This document shows positions 5,747-13,201 of a DNA stretch of 14,291 bases, piece after piece. Source of the stretch: JBDKFK01 sp039798745. GTDB taxonomy: Bacteria > Patescibacteriota > Microgenomatia > UBA1406 > GWC2-37-13. Under the pieces are notes generated by a model. The model had not been told where the DNA came from and searched no databases. It worked only from the letters and a program-made list of their open reading frames with translations. The DNA is taken from NCBI GenBank assembly GCA_039798745.1, contig JBDKFK010000036.1, positions 1-14,291 of the forward strand, given 5' to 3'. Each line of letters begins with the position of its first letter. Position 1 is the stretch's first letter. A program made the translations under genes and the position numbers.

Positions 5747-5770
5747 AAAAAACCGCCCTTCGTTGGGCGG
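5745..5770 (-). terminator. Intrinsic terminator of leader element B (probable attenuator; also ends the ABC operon)
   Basis: On the minus strand CCGCCC-aacgaa-GGGCGG (5770-5753) is followed by eight T (5752-5745). It lies about 120 bases past the promoter at 5872-5900 and about 170 bases past the stop of the last ABC permease, where no other terminator is visible. It may therefore both end the transporter mRNA and attenuate the 187-residue gene. Confidence 0.75.
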
Positions 5771-5794
5771 GTCTTTGCTTCTCAAGGTTTCTGC

Positions 5795-5863
5795 TCAAGA
5801 CACACCGCCCGGCTCCCGGGTAATAAGTGAATAGACTTGAAACATGCACCTTAAGTTGATCAT
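5795..5863 (-). CDS. Candidate leader peptide of element B (MINLRCMFQVYSLITREPGGVS)
   Basis: An ATG at 5863, eight bases after the -10 hexamer, opens 22 codons ending in TGA (5797-5795), shortly before the terminator stem. It is aligned in frame with the copy A peptide across CTT ATT A.C CGG (Leu-Ile-Ile-Arg versus Leu-Ile-Thr-Arg). The peptide has no clear run of one amino acid before the hairpin, which weakens a simple amino-acid sensor. A GTG-started frame reading Thr-Tyr-Tyr-Pro is the alternative. Confidence 0.3.
   Translation of the reverse strand: MINLRCMFQVYSLITREPGGVS
5805..5820 (-). promoter_or_regulatory. Anti-antiterminator hairpin / alternative pairing partner (element B)
   Basis: CCCGG-gag-CCGGG (5820-5808) forms a 5-bp hairpin. 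Its 3' side GGGCGG (5810-5805) is the exact complement of CCGCCC (5770-5765), the 5' arm of the terminator. The same mutually exclusive pairings as in element A are kept with different bases. Confidence 0.55.
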
Positions 5864-5871
5864 TGAAATCG

Positions 5872-5900
5872 ATTTTAACAGCACTTTTTGCAGAATGCAA
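5872..5900 (-). promoter_or_regulatory. Promoter of the 187-residue gene leader
   Basis: Minus-strand TTGCAT (5900-5895), a 17-base spacer and TAAAAT (5877-5872), with an extended -10 TG one base upstream (TGTTAAAAT). The predicted start is about 5865, next to the leader-peptide ATG at 5863. It begins only 37 bases past the stop of the upstream permease gene. Confidence 0.6.
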
Positions 5901-5937
5901 GAGTAATTTAGTTTATATGCTACAAAATAAGGTGATA

Positions 5938-6726
5938 TTAATTACTGGCGCTTGTATAAAATTTAAGCGCGTATCTGAAGAATAATCGAGAAAGTATGAA
6001 GAAAGATATCGATAGTACAGCCAAACCTATAATTTCGCCCGACAAGGCTTTTTGCAGTAATAATCGCGTTGGTGGAGCCACTACAAATGTAAAAGGAATG
6101 AGAATATATGAAAAAAAATTACCTGCTTCATTGACCATCTTGGGTGGATATCTTGTAACTCCGTTCATGGTATACAAAAGATCTACAAGATTTGATAGAC
6201 GGGTAAACCATATGGTGAGCGTTATAACAAATAGCCAGAGTGAATAAAGCAGCATTATGCCCAACAGCATCATTAGTATGAAGAACATAATATCAAGCAC
6301 ACTATACTGTAATCCCATAGCAGTAAGGATATATATGTTTATAGCAATCCCCATGCATACGCGGATGACACTCGTATATGCGACAAGCCAGAAGCTAAGC
6401 AAAAACTGTGAATCCAGAGGTTTGGTAAGTATACTATCAAGCCTTCCGTAGTGAACAATCGTTGAAAACCGCTGAAAGTTACGCGAAAAAACCATGTGAA
6501 ATATACCAACAATAATATTGTATGAACCGGTAAGCAGTATAATTTCGTTTCTGCTCCATCCATATACATTTGGCGTTCTTCCGGTAAGCAGTATTACCGA
6601 AAAAAGCGAAAAAGCTGCCCAGGCAATACTTGAGATCAGGCTGTTAACGAAGTTTGCTCTGTATGCTACCAATGAAGCAAAGTTGAGGTGCAGCAACATT
6701 TTGTAAATTCTAAGATAGCGTCTCAT
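5938..6726 (-). CDS. ABC-2 family permease (second of two)
   Basis: A 262-residue integral membrane protein with about six hydrophobic segments, for example near 28-48, 62-82, 110-137, 143-175, 204-222 and 232-250. It fits the ABC2_membrane_6 type, in which a cytosolic stretch GRLDSILTKPL (about 95-105) after the second segment is typical; the partner permease has the matching GHLSQYLIRPF. It should pair with that permease and the ATPase at 7521-8501 to form an exporter of unknown substrate. The start, ATG 6726, lies one base past the upstream stop (TAATATG) with no Shine-Dalgarno of its own, so translation is probably coupled. Nothing visible closes the operon before the element B terminator at 5745-5770. 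Confidence 0.85.
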   Translation of the reverse strand: MRRYLRIYKMLLHLNFASLVAYRANFVNSLISSIAWAAFSLFSVILLTGRTPNVYGWSRNEIILLTGSYNIIVGIFHMVFSRNFQRFSTIVHYGRLDSILTKPLDSQFLLSFWLVAYTSVIRVCMGIAINIYILTAMGLQYSVLDIMFFILMMLLGIMLLYSLWLFVITLTIWFTRLSNLVDLLYTMNGVTRYPPKMVNEAGNFFSYILIPFTFVVAPPTRLLLQKALSGEIIGLAVLSISFFILSRLFFRYALKFYTSASN

Positions 6727-6727
6727 A

Positions 6728-7519
6728 TTATTGACCGGCTGCGGTAAACTTCTGAATTCCCTTTCTCCACATTATCTGATATATCGCAACAAAGAGTACA
6801 AGCCAGAGGCATTGCAACTCGATAACATGCAACATGGTATCAAGCGGTAATTTGCCCTGAAACGAAACGACAGGAAAGTAAATCATATACGCGAACGGCA
6901 TAATAAAACTGAGATGTGACACAGCAGGAGGCAAAAGTTCTAGAGGTACCAGAAAACCCGCGAAGATAAGCATAACAATCTCGATCACCTGATAAAGTCC
7001 CCGTATATCCTGAATCCAGAAGGCAAGTATACCTAGTACCATTTTGAAATAAAAAGAAAGAAAATAGGCCAGAAGAGTTATAATTACGCACAGAAACAAT
7101 TGAAATGGATCGGTAACAAACACAAAGAGCTGTCCAAAAAATGAAAAAAATATCGCGCAGACTATAACTCCATACAAACCCTGCAGTAACCGGTAAGGTA
7201 TCTCTTCAAAAAATTTGAACCAGAAATAAGAAAAAGGACGAATAAGGTACTGTGATAAATGCCCTTCGTGTATATCGATTTCTGAAACATCCTCTTCGAC
7301 ATGCGCGGTAAGAAACGCGCCTGCAACTACAAGGAGCAGATAGTATGAAGTAATGTAGGGGAGCGTTGTTCCCGCTCCGTTATTCTGCAATATTGCGCCC
7401 TTCCAGAAAAGAAGTAACATAAGCGGATTAAGAAGAGAGATGAAAAACCATATAAGTGAGCGGCTCCGGTACTCAAAGATGTGTTGTACATGAAGAAGAA
7501 AGATTCTGAGTATTCTCAT
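6728..7519 (-). CDS. ABC-2 family permease (first of two)
   Basis: A 263-residue integral membrane protein. Hydrophobic segments lie at about 22-40, 56-74, 113-135, 139-162, 172-195 and 228-250, with the family stretch GHLSQYLIRPFSYFW between the second and third. I chose ATG 7519 (MRILRIF), which has AAAGGAGG eight bases upstream and lies one base after the ATPase stop. The upstream candidate at 7549 would overlap the ATPase gene and lose this site. It forms a heterodimer with the next permease by analogy with the three-gene ABC-2 sets (an ATPase plus two such permeases). Substrate unknown. Confidence 0.85.
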   Translation of the reverse strand: MRILRIFLLHVQHIFEYRSRSLIWFFISLLNPLMLLLFWKGAILQNNGAGTTLPYITSYYLLLVVAGAFLTAHVEEDVSEIDIHEGHLSQYLIRPFSYFWFKFFEEIPYRLLQGLYGVIVCAIFFSFFGQLFVFVTDPFQLFLCVIITLLAYFLSFYFKMVLGILAFWIQDIRGLYQVIEIVMLIFAGFLVPLELLPPAVSHLSFIMPFAYMIYFPVVSFQGKLPLDTMLHVIELQCLWLVLFVAIYQIMWRKGIQKFTAAGQ

Positions 7520-7520
7520 A

Positions 7521-8501
7521 TTATTTCCCTCCTTTGGCAAAAACATCACGGATTATACCCTCAATATCTGGTTCTTCGATATTAAGATCTTTTACCGGAA
7601 ACTTCTCCAACAGTTTTGCCGCTACATGATTGGATTCTTCACGGGGAACTGAGAGCGTTACTTTGGGCATAGAATAATCGACAATTTTGCCAAGCTTCTG
7701 CAACTGTGCCCGCTCAACCTTTTTGTGCAAAATAACAGTTATCAGCTTGTAGGGAGCATATTTTATTACAATCTCATCCAGTGAGCCGTCGTAGAGAATT
7801 CGGCCGTGGTCTATTATTATTACCCGGCGACATAGTTCTTTTACGTCATCCATATAATGACTGGTAAGGAGAATAGTAGAGTTATACTCTGTGTTATATT
7901 CTTTTATAAAGTCGCGCAGCTTCTTCTGCATAACCACATCAAGTCCTATGGTGGGTTCATCGAGAAACAACACACGGGGAGTGTGCAGGAGCGCGGCAAT
8001 AAGCTCGCATTTCATTCTCTGTCCCAGTGACAGTTTTCTTACCTGGACCTGAAGGACATCTTTCACCTCAAGAAGTGTGCTTAGTTCTTCCAGGACACTC
8101 GCATATTTTTTTGATGGTATCTGGTATATTTCTTTGTTGAGCGCGAACGATTCGATAGCAGGTAGATCCCACCAGAGTTGATTTTTTTGACCCATTACCA
8201 GTGCTATCTGACGCAAGAATTTATGATCTCTTTCAAACGGTTTGTAGTTGAGTACCGAGACATCGCCGCTTGTGGGATAGAGGAGACCCGATAAGCATTT
8301 GAGTGTAGTAGTTTTGCCTGCGCCGTTGGGGCCTATAAAACCAACCAATTCTCCTTCCTCGATTTCGAACGAAATATTATCTACGGCTTTTGAGACGTGG
8401 TAGTTACGGTAGATGAGTGATTTAACCGATCCGAGGAAGCCCGGTTCTTTTTCATAAATCTTATAATATTTTTTTAAATCACGTACTGATATTGTTTTCA
8501 T
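7521..8501 (-). CDS. ABC-2 exporter ATPase
   Basis: A 326-residue ATP-binding subunit with every ABC motif: Walker A GPNGAGKTT (57-65), Q-loop MGQKNQ (Q105), signature LSLGQ (157-161), Walker B VLFLDEPT (D181, E182) and H-loop TSHYMDD (H215). An N-terminal insert (about 15-38, EKEPGFLGSVKSLIYRNYHV) and the C-terminal 90 residues fit the larger NatA-like ATPases found beside paired ABC-2 permeases. ATG 8501 has no clear Shine-Dalgarno. The stop at 7521 is one base before the first permease. It powers export of an unknown substrate. It is separate from serS (64-base gap) and from the ligase group, although export of the ligase product cannot be excluded. Confidence 0.92.
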   Translation of the reverse strand: MKTISVRDLKKYYKIYEKEPGFLGSVKSLIYRNYHVSKAVDNISFEIEEGELVGFIGPNGAGKTTTLKCLSGLLYPTSGDVSVLNYKPFERDHKFLRQIALVMGQKNQLWWDLPAIESFALNKEIYQIPSKKYASVLEELSTLLEVKDVLQVQVRKLSLGQRMKCELIAALLHTPRVLFLDEPTIGLDVVMQKKLRDFIKEYNTEYNSTILLTSHYMDDVKELCRRVIIIDHGRILYDGSLDEIVIKYAPYKLITVILHKKVERAQLQKLGKIVDYSMPKVTLSVPREESNHVAAKLLEKFPVKDLNIEEPDIEGIIRDVFAKGGK

Positions 8502-8512
8502 TTCAATAGTTA

Positions 8513-8518
8513 CTTATA
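8513..8518 (-). promoter_or_regulatory. Possible -10 element for the ABC operon
   Basis: Minus-strand TATAAG (8518-8513) lies 11 bases before the ATPase ATG. No good -35 stands 16-18 bases upstream. If used, the mRNA would have only about five leader bases. The 64-base gap to serS also contains TGCTATACA as a rival. Weak evidence. Confidence 0.25.
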
Positions 8519-8565
8519 CACATTATGTATAGCACAAAATAAAGAAGAATAAAAGAGAAGTGCGA

Positions 8566-9819
8566 TTATTGTTTGGGCTTTATGCTATCAAATCCTGTAA
8601 GAGAGCGCAGCACTTCGGGTATGACAATAGATCCATCTTTCTGCTGGAAGTTTTCGAGGATGGCAATAAGAATGCGGGGTGAGGCCAGCGCTGTGTTATT
8701 GAAAGAATAACAATAATGCGTTTTATTATCTTTACCCCGGTATTTTATCTGCAGTCTGCGACACTGAAAATCACCCATAATAGAGTTGGACATAGTTTCG
8801 CCATAGGCATTTCTCGCGGGCATCCATGTTTCAATATCGTGTTTATATACTTGAGGCTCTCCCATATCGCCGGTACACATAAGCAGCACACGGTATGGCA
8901 ATCCCAGATCTTCGAGTATCTCTTCGGCGTTTCGCTGAAGTTCCTCGTGCACAAGCATAGCATTGTCCATATCGTTTCTGTCTATCACAACCTGCTCTAT
9001 CTTCCAGAATTCATGAACTCTGTACAGACCTCTTGTATCTTTGCCATATGCGCCTGCCTCTTTGCGATAGCACGGGGAAAAGGCCACATATTTTTTGGGC
9101 AGATCTTTTTCGTTGAGTGTTTCATTCGAGTGATACGCGGTGATCGGCACTTCAGCAGTGCCGGCTAGATACGCGTCGTCATCGTTGAGTTTGTATACTT
9201 CCATTTCACCCCAGGGAAACTGGCCGCTGCCGAACATGGTAAAGCCTTTTACTATGGAGGGCGCGATAAACGGCGTATAGCCTTTTTTTACAAGTTTTTG
9301 AAAAACATAGAACATAAGAGCAAGCTGAAGAACAGCTCCTTCGTTTTTAAGAAAATATCCCCGGAATCCAGATATTTTGGTTCCTCTTTCCAGATCAAAA
9401 ATATCCAGATTAAGGGCAAGATCAATATGAGATTTTGGCTCAAAATCAAATGTGGGAGGAGTGCCATGCTTCTTTACTTCAACATTGTCCTCTTCACCTT
9501 TGCCTACCGGAACCTGGGCTAAGGGCACATTGGGTACAAAGGAAAGCACCAACTGCAGTTCTTTTTCAAGCTCTGCCAGTTCGTCTTCTATTACTTTGAG
9601 CTGATCTTTTATAGCTCTTCCGCGTTCTTTGCTTTCGTCTGTAAATTGCTGTTTAGCAAGAGCATTGCGTTCTTCACGCAGTTTTTGAGAAGCGAGGGTA
9701 AGCTCTTTTCGTTTATCATCAAGACCCAGTATTTTGTCGATATCAACCTCGCGATTCTTGTTTTTGGAGGCAAGTTCGACGAGCTCTTTGTTGTTTCGTA
9801 TAAAGTCTATGGATAACAT
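8566..9819 (-). CDS. serS: Seryl-tRNA synthetase
   Basis: A 417-residue class II synthetase that charges tRNA-Ser (and normally tRNA-Sec) with serine. The N-terminal coiled-coil arm (about 30-100, rich in K, E and L heptads) grips the tRNA long variable arm. The catalytic domain shows TAEVP (221-225), motif 2 CYRKEAGAYGKDTRGLYRVHEF (about 250-271; R252, E254) with KIEQ following, FQCRR (351-355) and motif 3 NNTALASPR (374-382, final R382). Motif 3 differs from the more usual NGSGLAVGR. The start is ATG 9819; no Shine-Dalgarno is visible, and the upstream gap holds a palindromic repeat. It stands between the purine operon and the ABC operon and may be transcribed with the former. Confidence 0.95.
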   Translation of the reverse strand: MLSIDFIRNNKELVELASKNKNREVDIDKILGLDDKRKELTLASQKLREERNALAKQQFTDESKERGRAIKDQLKVIEDELAELEKELQLVLSFVPNVPLAQVPVGKGEEDNVEVKKHGTPPTFDFEPKSHIDLALNLDIFDLERGTKISGFRGYFLKNEGAVLQLALMFYVFQKLVKKGYTPFIAPSIVKGFTMFGSGQFPWGEMEVYKLNDDDAYLAGTAEVPITAYHSNETLNEKDLPKKYVAFSPCYRKEAGAYGKDTRGLYRVHEFWKIEQVVIDRNDMDNAMLVHEELQRNAEEILEDLGLPYRVLLMCTGDMGEPQVYKHDIETWMPARNAYGETMSNSIMGDFQCRRLQIKYRGKDNKTHYCYSFNNTALASPRILIAILENFQQKDGSIVIPEVLRSLTGFDSIKPKQ

Positions 9820-9826
9820 ATTTATG

Positions 9827-9878
9827 TGTCATTGCTGTAAAGATTGCTTCCCCTCCGAGTCGGAGGGTCGCAATGACA
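9827..9878. repeat. REP-like palindromic repeat (TGTCATTGC type)
   Basis: TGTCATTGC (9827-9835) and GCAATGACA (9870-9878) are perfect 9-base terminal inverted arms. Inside them is CCCTCCGA-g-TCGGAGGG (9851-9867). The inner hairpin equals the hairpin at about 4503-4519 in leader element A. From general knowledge, GTCATTGC-bounded palindromes are widespread dispersed intergenic repeats. It fills most of the 80-base gap between rdgB and serS and may act as an mRNA processing or stabilising hairpin. Confidence 0.6.
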
Positions 9879-9899
9879 ATAGCATATTCTACCAAATAA

Positions 9900-10517
9900 T
9901 TATGCGTGTTGAGAGTGATCAAGCATCTCTATGAGTTTGGCTATCGCTTTTAGCCTGTGATTTATCCGCGCATGTTGTTTGGCCGTAAGGTTATCGTAGT
10001 ATGTTTTATATTCATCGACCATAAATACAGCCCTATATGGGTATCCTTTTGTCCATGATGGATTGGCTACGCGTGATATTGTACCTTTTATGCTCTCTGT
10101 TACGGTCATATGCTTTTGTGTCGAGGGATCGTAGAAGCATAGACAAGTACCCATATGCGCCGATCTTTTCTCCTCAGGAATATCTTTCATTCGTTCAAGA
10201 GTATAGGCTATAAGCTCTTCATCGGACGCGGTATGTCCGGTCCATCGGCGCGAGTATACTCCGGGTTCGCCATTCAGCGCGTCAATGGTGAGTCCTCCAT
10301 CATCGGCTATCGCAGCCATACCGCACCGATCGGCGTAGTAGCGGGCTTTGAGTAACGCGTTTTCTTGAAAGGTTTTACCTGTCTCTTCGGGTTCATCTGC
10401 AATATTAAACTCACTCAGCGTATGAATAGTATATCCATGCTTTGTAAGCGGTTCAAAACCCTGCATAAGATCACGCAGTTTGGCCTTATTGTGTGTCGCA
10501 AGAACGATTGGTTTCAT
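9900..10517 (-). CDS. rdgB: Non-canonical purine NTP pyrophosphatase (RdgB/HAM1 family)
   Basis: A 205-residue enzyme that hydrolyses ITP, dITP and XTP to monophosphates, keeping deaminated purines out of nucleic acids. Seen: ATHNKAKL (7-14, nucleotide entry motif), EETGKTFQENALLKARY (about 44-60, metal and phosphate binding), ADDGGLTIDALNGEPGVYSRRW (usual ADDSGL, here Gly for Ser) and TAKQHARINHRLKA near the end (usual KxxxSHRxxA). The GYDPIF-type motif is replaced by GYPYRAVF. ATG 10517 follows the guaA stop by two bases with GGGAG five bases upstream; the start at 10529 would be inside guaA and loses that site. It suits a cluster making IMP and XMP. The changed motifs make exact substrate choice uncertain. 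Confidence 0.82.
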   Translation of the reverse strand: MKPIVLATHNKAKLRDLMQGFEPLTKHGYTIHTLSEFNIADEPEETGKTFQENALLKARYYADRCGMAAIADDGGLTIDALNGEPGVYSRRWTGHTASDEELIAYTLERMKDIPEEKRSAHMGTCLCFYDPSTQKHMTVTESIKGTISRVANPSWTKGYPYRAVFMVDEYKTYYDNLTAKQHARINHRLKAIAKLIEMLDHSQHA

Positions 10518-10519
10518 AG

Positions 10520-12037
10520 TTACTCCCATTCCATGGTGGCCGGTGGCTTGGTGGTGATGTCGTATACAACACGTGAAATTTCCTGAACTTCGTTTACTAT
10601 GCGTGTTGATATTTTCTGGAGTACCGGATATGGTATTTTTGCCCAGTCCGCGGTCATACGGTCTTCTGTAGTAAAGGCACGTATGGCTACTACTTCGCCG
10701 TAAAATCTGCCATCACCTTTTATAGCGGTGGTGTTGGTGCCTGTCATGATGGCCCAGTACTGGAATATTTCATCCTTGAGTCCTGCTTTTTCTATTTCTT
10801 CAACAACTATGCTATCTGCCTGTATTTCCTTTTCAAGTCGTGCTTTGTTTACTTCTCCCAGTATCCGTACAGCAAACCCTGGTCCCGGGAATGGCTGTTG
10901 CTTAACAACATCTGTGGGTAACCCGAGTTTAGTGCCAATATATCTCACCTGATCGGTATAAAAATATCTGATGGGCTCGAGGAGTGTATACTTCATATCT
11001 TTTGGCAGGCCGCCCACATTATGATGAGATTTTATGAGAGCCGCGTGCTTTGTACTTTTACTGTGAATGAAGTCTGCGTAGGTGGTGCCTTGTCCAAGGA
11101 ACGCCACATTGCTATGTTTTTCGGCTTCTTTTTCGAATAATTCTACATACAGAGCTCCTATAGTTTTGCGTTTTTGTTCCGGATCAGTAACACCCTTTAG
11201 ACGTTCGAGAAATATATCCTGCGCGTGAATAACAATCGGTTTAACTCCAAGGATTGTCGGGAACACCGTTTCTATTCTCTGAAGAGTGGCAGGTCTCATA
11301 AGGCCGGATTCTATATATACGGGTATGAGATTCTGTCCGATAGCCCGTGCTATAAGTGTACCTGCGATCGCCGAATCTGTGCCGCCGGAAAATGCCATTA
11401 CAACTTTTTTATCACCAACTTTTTCTTTTATATCGGCGATAATGGCATCTATATCTATCTCATTTATCTGTGGTTCTTCTCCACATATATTAAGGAAATT
11501 TTTGAGTATCTCAAGTCCGTGAGTAGTGTGCTGTACTTCGGGATGAAACTGTACCGCGTATATTTTTCTTTCTGTATTTGCAATACTGCCGGCTTTTACA
11601 GTGTCGGTGCTGGCAATAATCTCAAATCCAGGCGGGGGAGCTATGACTTCATCTCCATGACTCATCCAGACCTGGAATGTTGATTGTGGAATATTTTTGA
11701 ATAGATCATGTTTGGTAATGGTAAGTTGAGCAGGGCCATACTCTTTTGTTTTTCCTGGTTTAACATCGCCGTCCAGCAGATGCGATATAAGTTGTTGCCC
11801 GTAGCATATTCCAAGAATAGGAAGTCCTAGGTTAAATATTTCTTTATCTACTATTGGCGCGTTGGGTTCGTATACCGATGAGGGACCGCCGGAAAATATT
11901 ATACCTGTAGGTTTGAGCTCCTTTGCTTTTTGTACCGCTTCCTCAGGCACTACAATTTCTGCTTTAGTACCCATTTCATGCAGTCTTCTTCCAATGAGGT
12001 GACAGGTTTGTGAGCCGAAGTCTATGATAATGATCAT
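10520..12037 (-). CDS. guaA: GMP synthase (glutamine-hydrolysing)
   Basis: A 505-residue enzyme converting XMP, ATP and glutamine to GMP. The class I glutamine amidotransferase domain (about 1-185) has GICYGQQ (nucleophile C78) and FHPEV (H165, E167). The ATP pyrophosphatase domain carries the P-loop SGGTDS (217-222, usual SGGVDS). The C-terminal dimerisation domain ends with TTKPPATMEWE, the family signature. Length is slightly under the usual 510-525. ATG 12037 lies six bases beyond the guaB stop with no Shine-Dalgarno, so reinitiation after guaB is likely. It takes the product of guaB and is followed by rdgB two bases on. Confidence 0.97.
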   Translation of the reverse strand: MIIIIDFGSQTCHLIGRRLHEMGTKAEIVVPEEAVQKAKELKPTGIIFSGGPSSVYEPNAPIVDKEIFNLGLPILGICYGQQLISHLLDGDVKPGKTKEYGPAQLTITKHDLFKNIPQSTFQVWMSHGDEVIAPPPGFEIIASTDTVKAGSIANTERKIYAVQFHPEVQHTTHGLEILKNFLNICGEEPQINEIDIDAIIADIKEKVGDKKVVMAFSGGTDSAIAGTLIARAIGQNLIPVYIESGLMRPATLQRIETVFPTILGVKPIVIHAQDIFLERLKGVTDPEQKRKTIGALYVELFEKEAEKHSNVAFLGQGTTYADFIHSKSTKHAALIKSHHNVGGLPKDMKYTLLEPIRYFYTDQVRYIGTKLGLPTDVVKQQPFPGPGFAVRILGEVNKARLEKEIQADSIVVEEIEKAGLKDEIFQYWAIMTGTNTTAIKGDGRFYGEVVAIRAFTTEDRMTADWAKIPYPVLQKISTRIVNEVQEISRVVYDITTKPPATMEWE

Positions 12038-12043
12038 AAAGGT

Positions 12044-13201
12044 TTACAAATAATTTTCTCCCGGATTGGTAACTAATAAATCGTGCGGATGGCTTTCGGC
12101 AAGAGAGGCGTGGGTAATCTGCATAAACTTGCCCTTCTCCTGAAGGTCGGGTATTGATTTGGCACCTATATAGTAGAGGCCTGATCGGATACCGCCAATG
12201 GCCTGATCTACCAGATCCTTTACAGTTCCTCTTACCGGCACCAAGCCTTCAACGCCTTCGGCAACCAGCACGCGATCCTTGTAGTCTTTTCCATGAAACT
12301 CATCTTCGGATTTTATCTCAGCGCCTTTCTTCATAGCGCCGACTGATCCCATTCCTCTGTAAGATTTGAATTTATAGGTTATTGTTTTGTCGTTAAAAAT
12401 ACTCTGAAAGCGGCGGGGAACCTGATGCGCCTCAAGCTCTACCACGTTTCCGGGAGCTTCTTCGCATGAGGCAAAATAACTTCCCATCATAATGCTAGAA
12501 GCGCCTGCTGCATAGGCTTTTACCATATCTCCTGAGTATTTTATACCGCCGTCCGCGATAACCGGAACGTCAAGCTCTTTCGCGCCGCGGACTGTTTCAA
12601 GTATCGCCGTAATCTGAGGTACTCCCATGCCTGAGATAATTCGGGTTGTGCATATAGCACCTGGGCCCATACCCACGCGCAGACCGTCCGCGCCTGCCTC
12701 GGCTAAGGCTTTGGCTCCTTCATAGGTCGCGATATTGCCGGCGATAACCTGCAAATCACCGTACTTATTTTTAATGGCTTTTAATGTATCTATAATTTTT
12801 TTATCAAATCCGTGAGCAGAATCTATAACAACCACATCAACGCCTGCCTTTATGAGCGCTTCCACCCGATCTTCATAACCCGGACTTGCCCCTATAGCAG
12901 CGCCGACCAGAAGTTGCTGATCCTTTACTTTTTTTACCTCAGTTGCCTGATCCTCAATCGTAAGATTGCGGTGAACTATACCTATGCCGCCGATTTTGGC
13001 AAGAGCTATGGCAAGACTGCTTTCGGTGACGGTATCCATTGGAGCGGATATGAGGGGAAGTGAGAGTGTGATTTTTTTTGTGAGGCGGTTACTGAGCGTT
13101 ATATCGGAACGTGAAAAGTCGCTGTAGCCTGGAATAAGAAGTACATCGTCGAAGGTAATACCCTGCATAACAATCTTGTCGTCAAAGGTAGAGGTTTTCA
13201 T
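12044..13201 (-). CDS. guaB: IMP dehydrogenase lacking the CBS (Bateman) module
   Basis: A 385-residue TIM-barrel enzyme oxidising IMP to XMP with NAD+. Seen: GITFDDVLLIPGYSDF near the start, PLISAPMDTVTE (49-60), VVVIDSAHG, the catalytic loop GPGAICTTRIISGMG (C184, T186, R187) and the YRGMGSVGAM flap (281-290). The usual roughly 110-residue CBS pair is absent: residues TIEDQATEVKKVK (81-93) run straight into DQQLLVGAAIG, hence about 100 residues less than normal. The enzyme should therefore lack adenine/guanine nucleotide control through that domain. GMP reductase also lacks CBS domains, but neighbouring guaA and the TTR and YRGMGS motifs favour IMPDH. Its ATG (13201) overlaps the end of the upstream gene by 20 bases; no strong Shine-Dalgarno. 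Confidence 0.93.
   Translation of the reverse strand: MKTSTFDDKIVMQGITFDDVLLIPGYSDFSRSDITLSNRLTKKITLSLPLISAPMDTVTESSLAIALAKIGGIGIVHRNLTIEDQATEVKKVKDQQLLVGAAIGASPGYEDRVEALIKAGVDVVVIDSAHGFDKKIIDTLKAIKNKYGDLQVIAGNIATYEGAKALAEAGADGLRVGMGPGAICTTRIISGMGVPQITAILETVRGAKELDVPVIADGGIKYSGDMVKAYAAGASSIMMGSYFASCEEAPGNVVELEAHQVPRRFQSIFNDKTITYKFKSYRGMGSVGAMKKGAEIKSEDEFHGKDYKDRVLVAEGVEGLVPVRGTVKDLVDQAIGGIRSGLYYIGAKSIPDLQEKGKFMQITHASLAESHPHDLLVTNPGENYL

Noticed and set aside
5646..5900. 84-codon open frame crossing leader element B
   Set aside because: It begins on the TTG of the predicted -35 box and reads through the terminator. Openness is explained by the structured repeat.
5938..8501. Direct partnership of the ABC exporter with the ligase group
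   Set aside because: The ABC genes form their own coupled operon with AT-rich codons, separated from the ligase by the 187-residue gene and two promoter/terminator units. A functional link is possible but not supported by the sequence.
8716..9168. 150-codon plus-strand open frame
   Set aside because: Antisense to the conserved catalytic domain of serS; no independent signals.
11225..11683. 152-codon plus-strand open frame
   Set aside because: Antisense to guaA; the cysteine and tyrosine-rich composition reflects the reverse complement of a coding frame.
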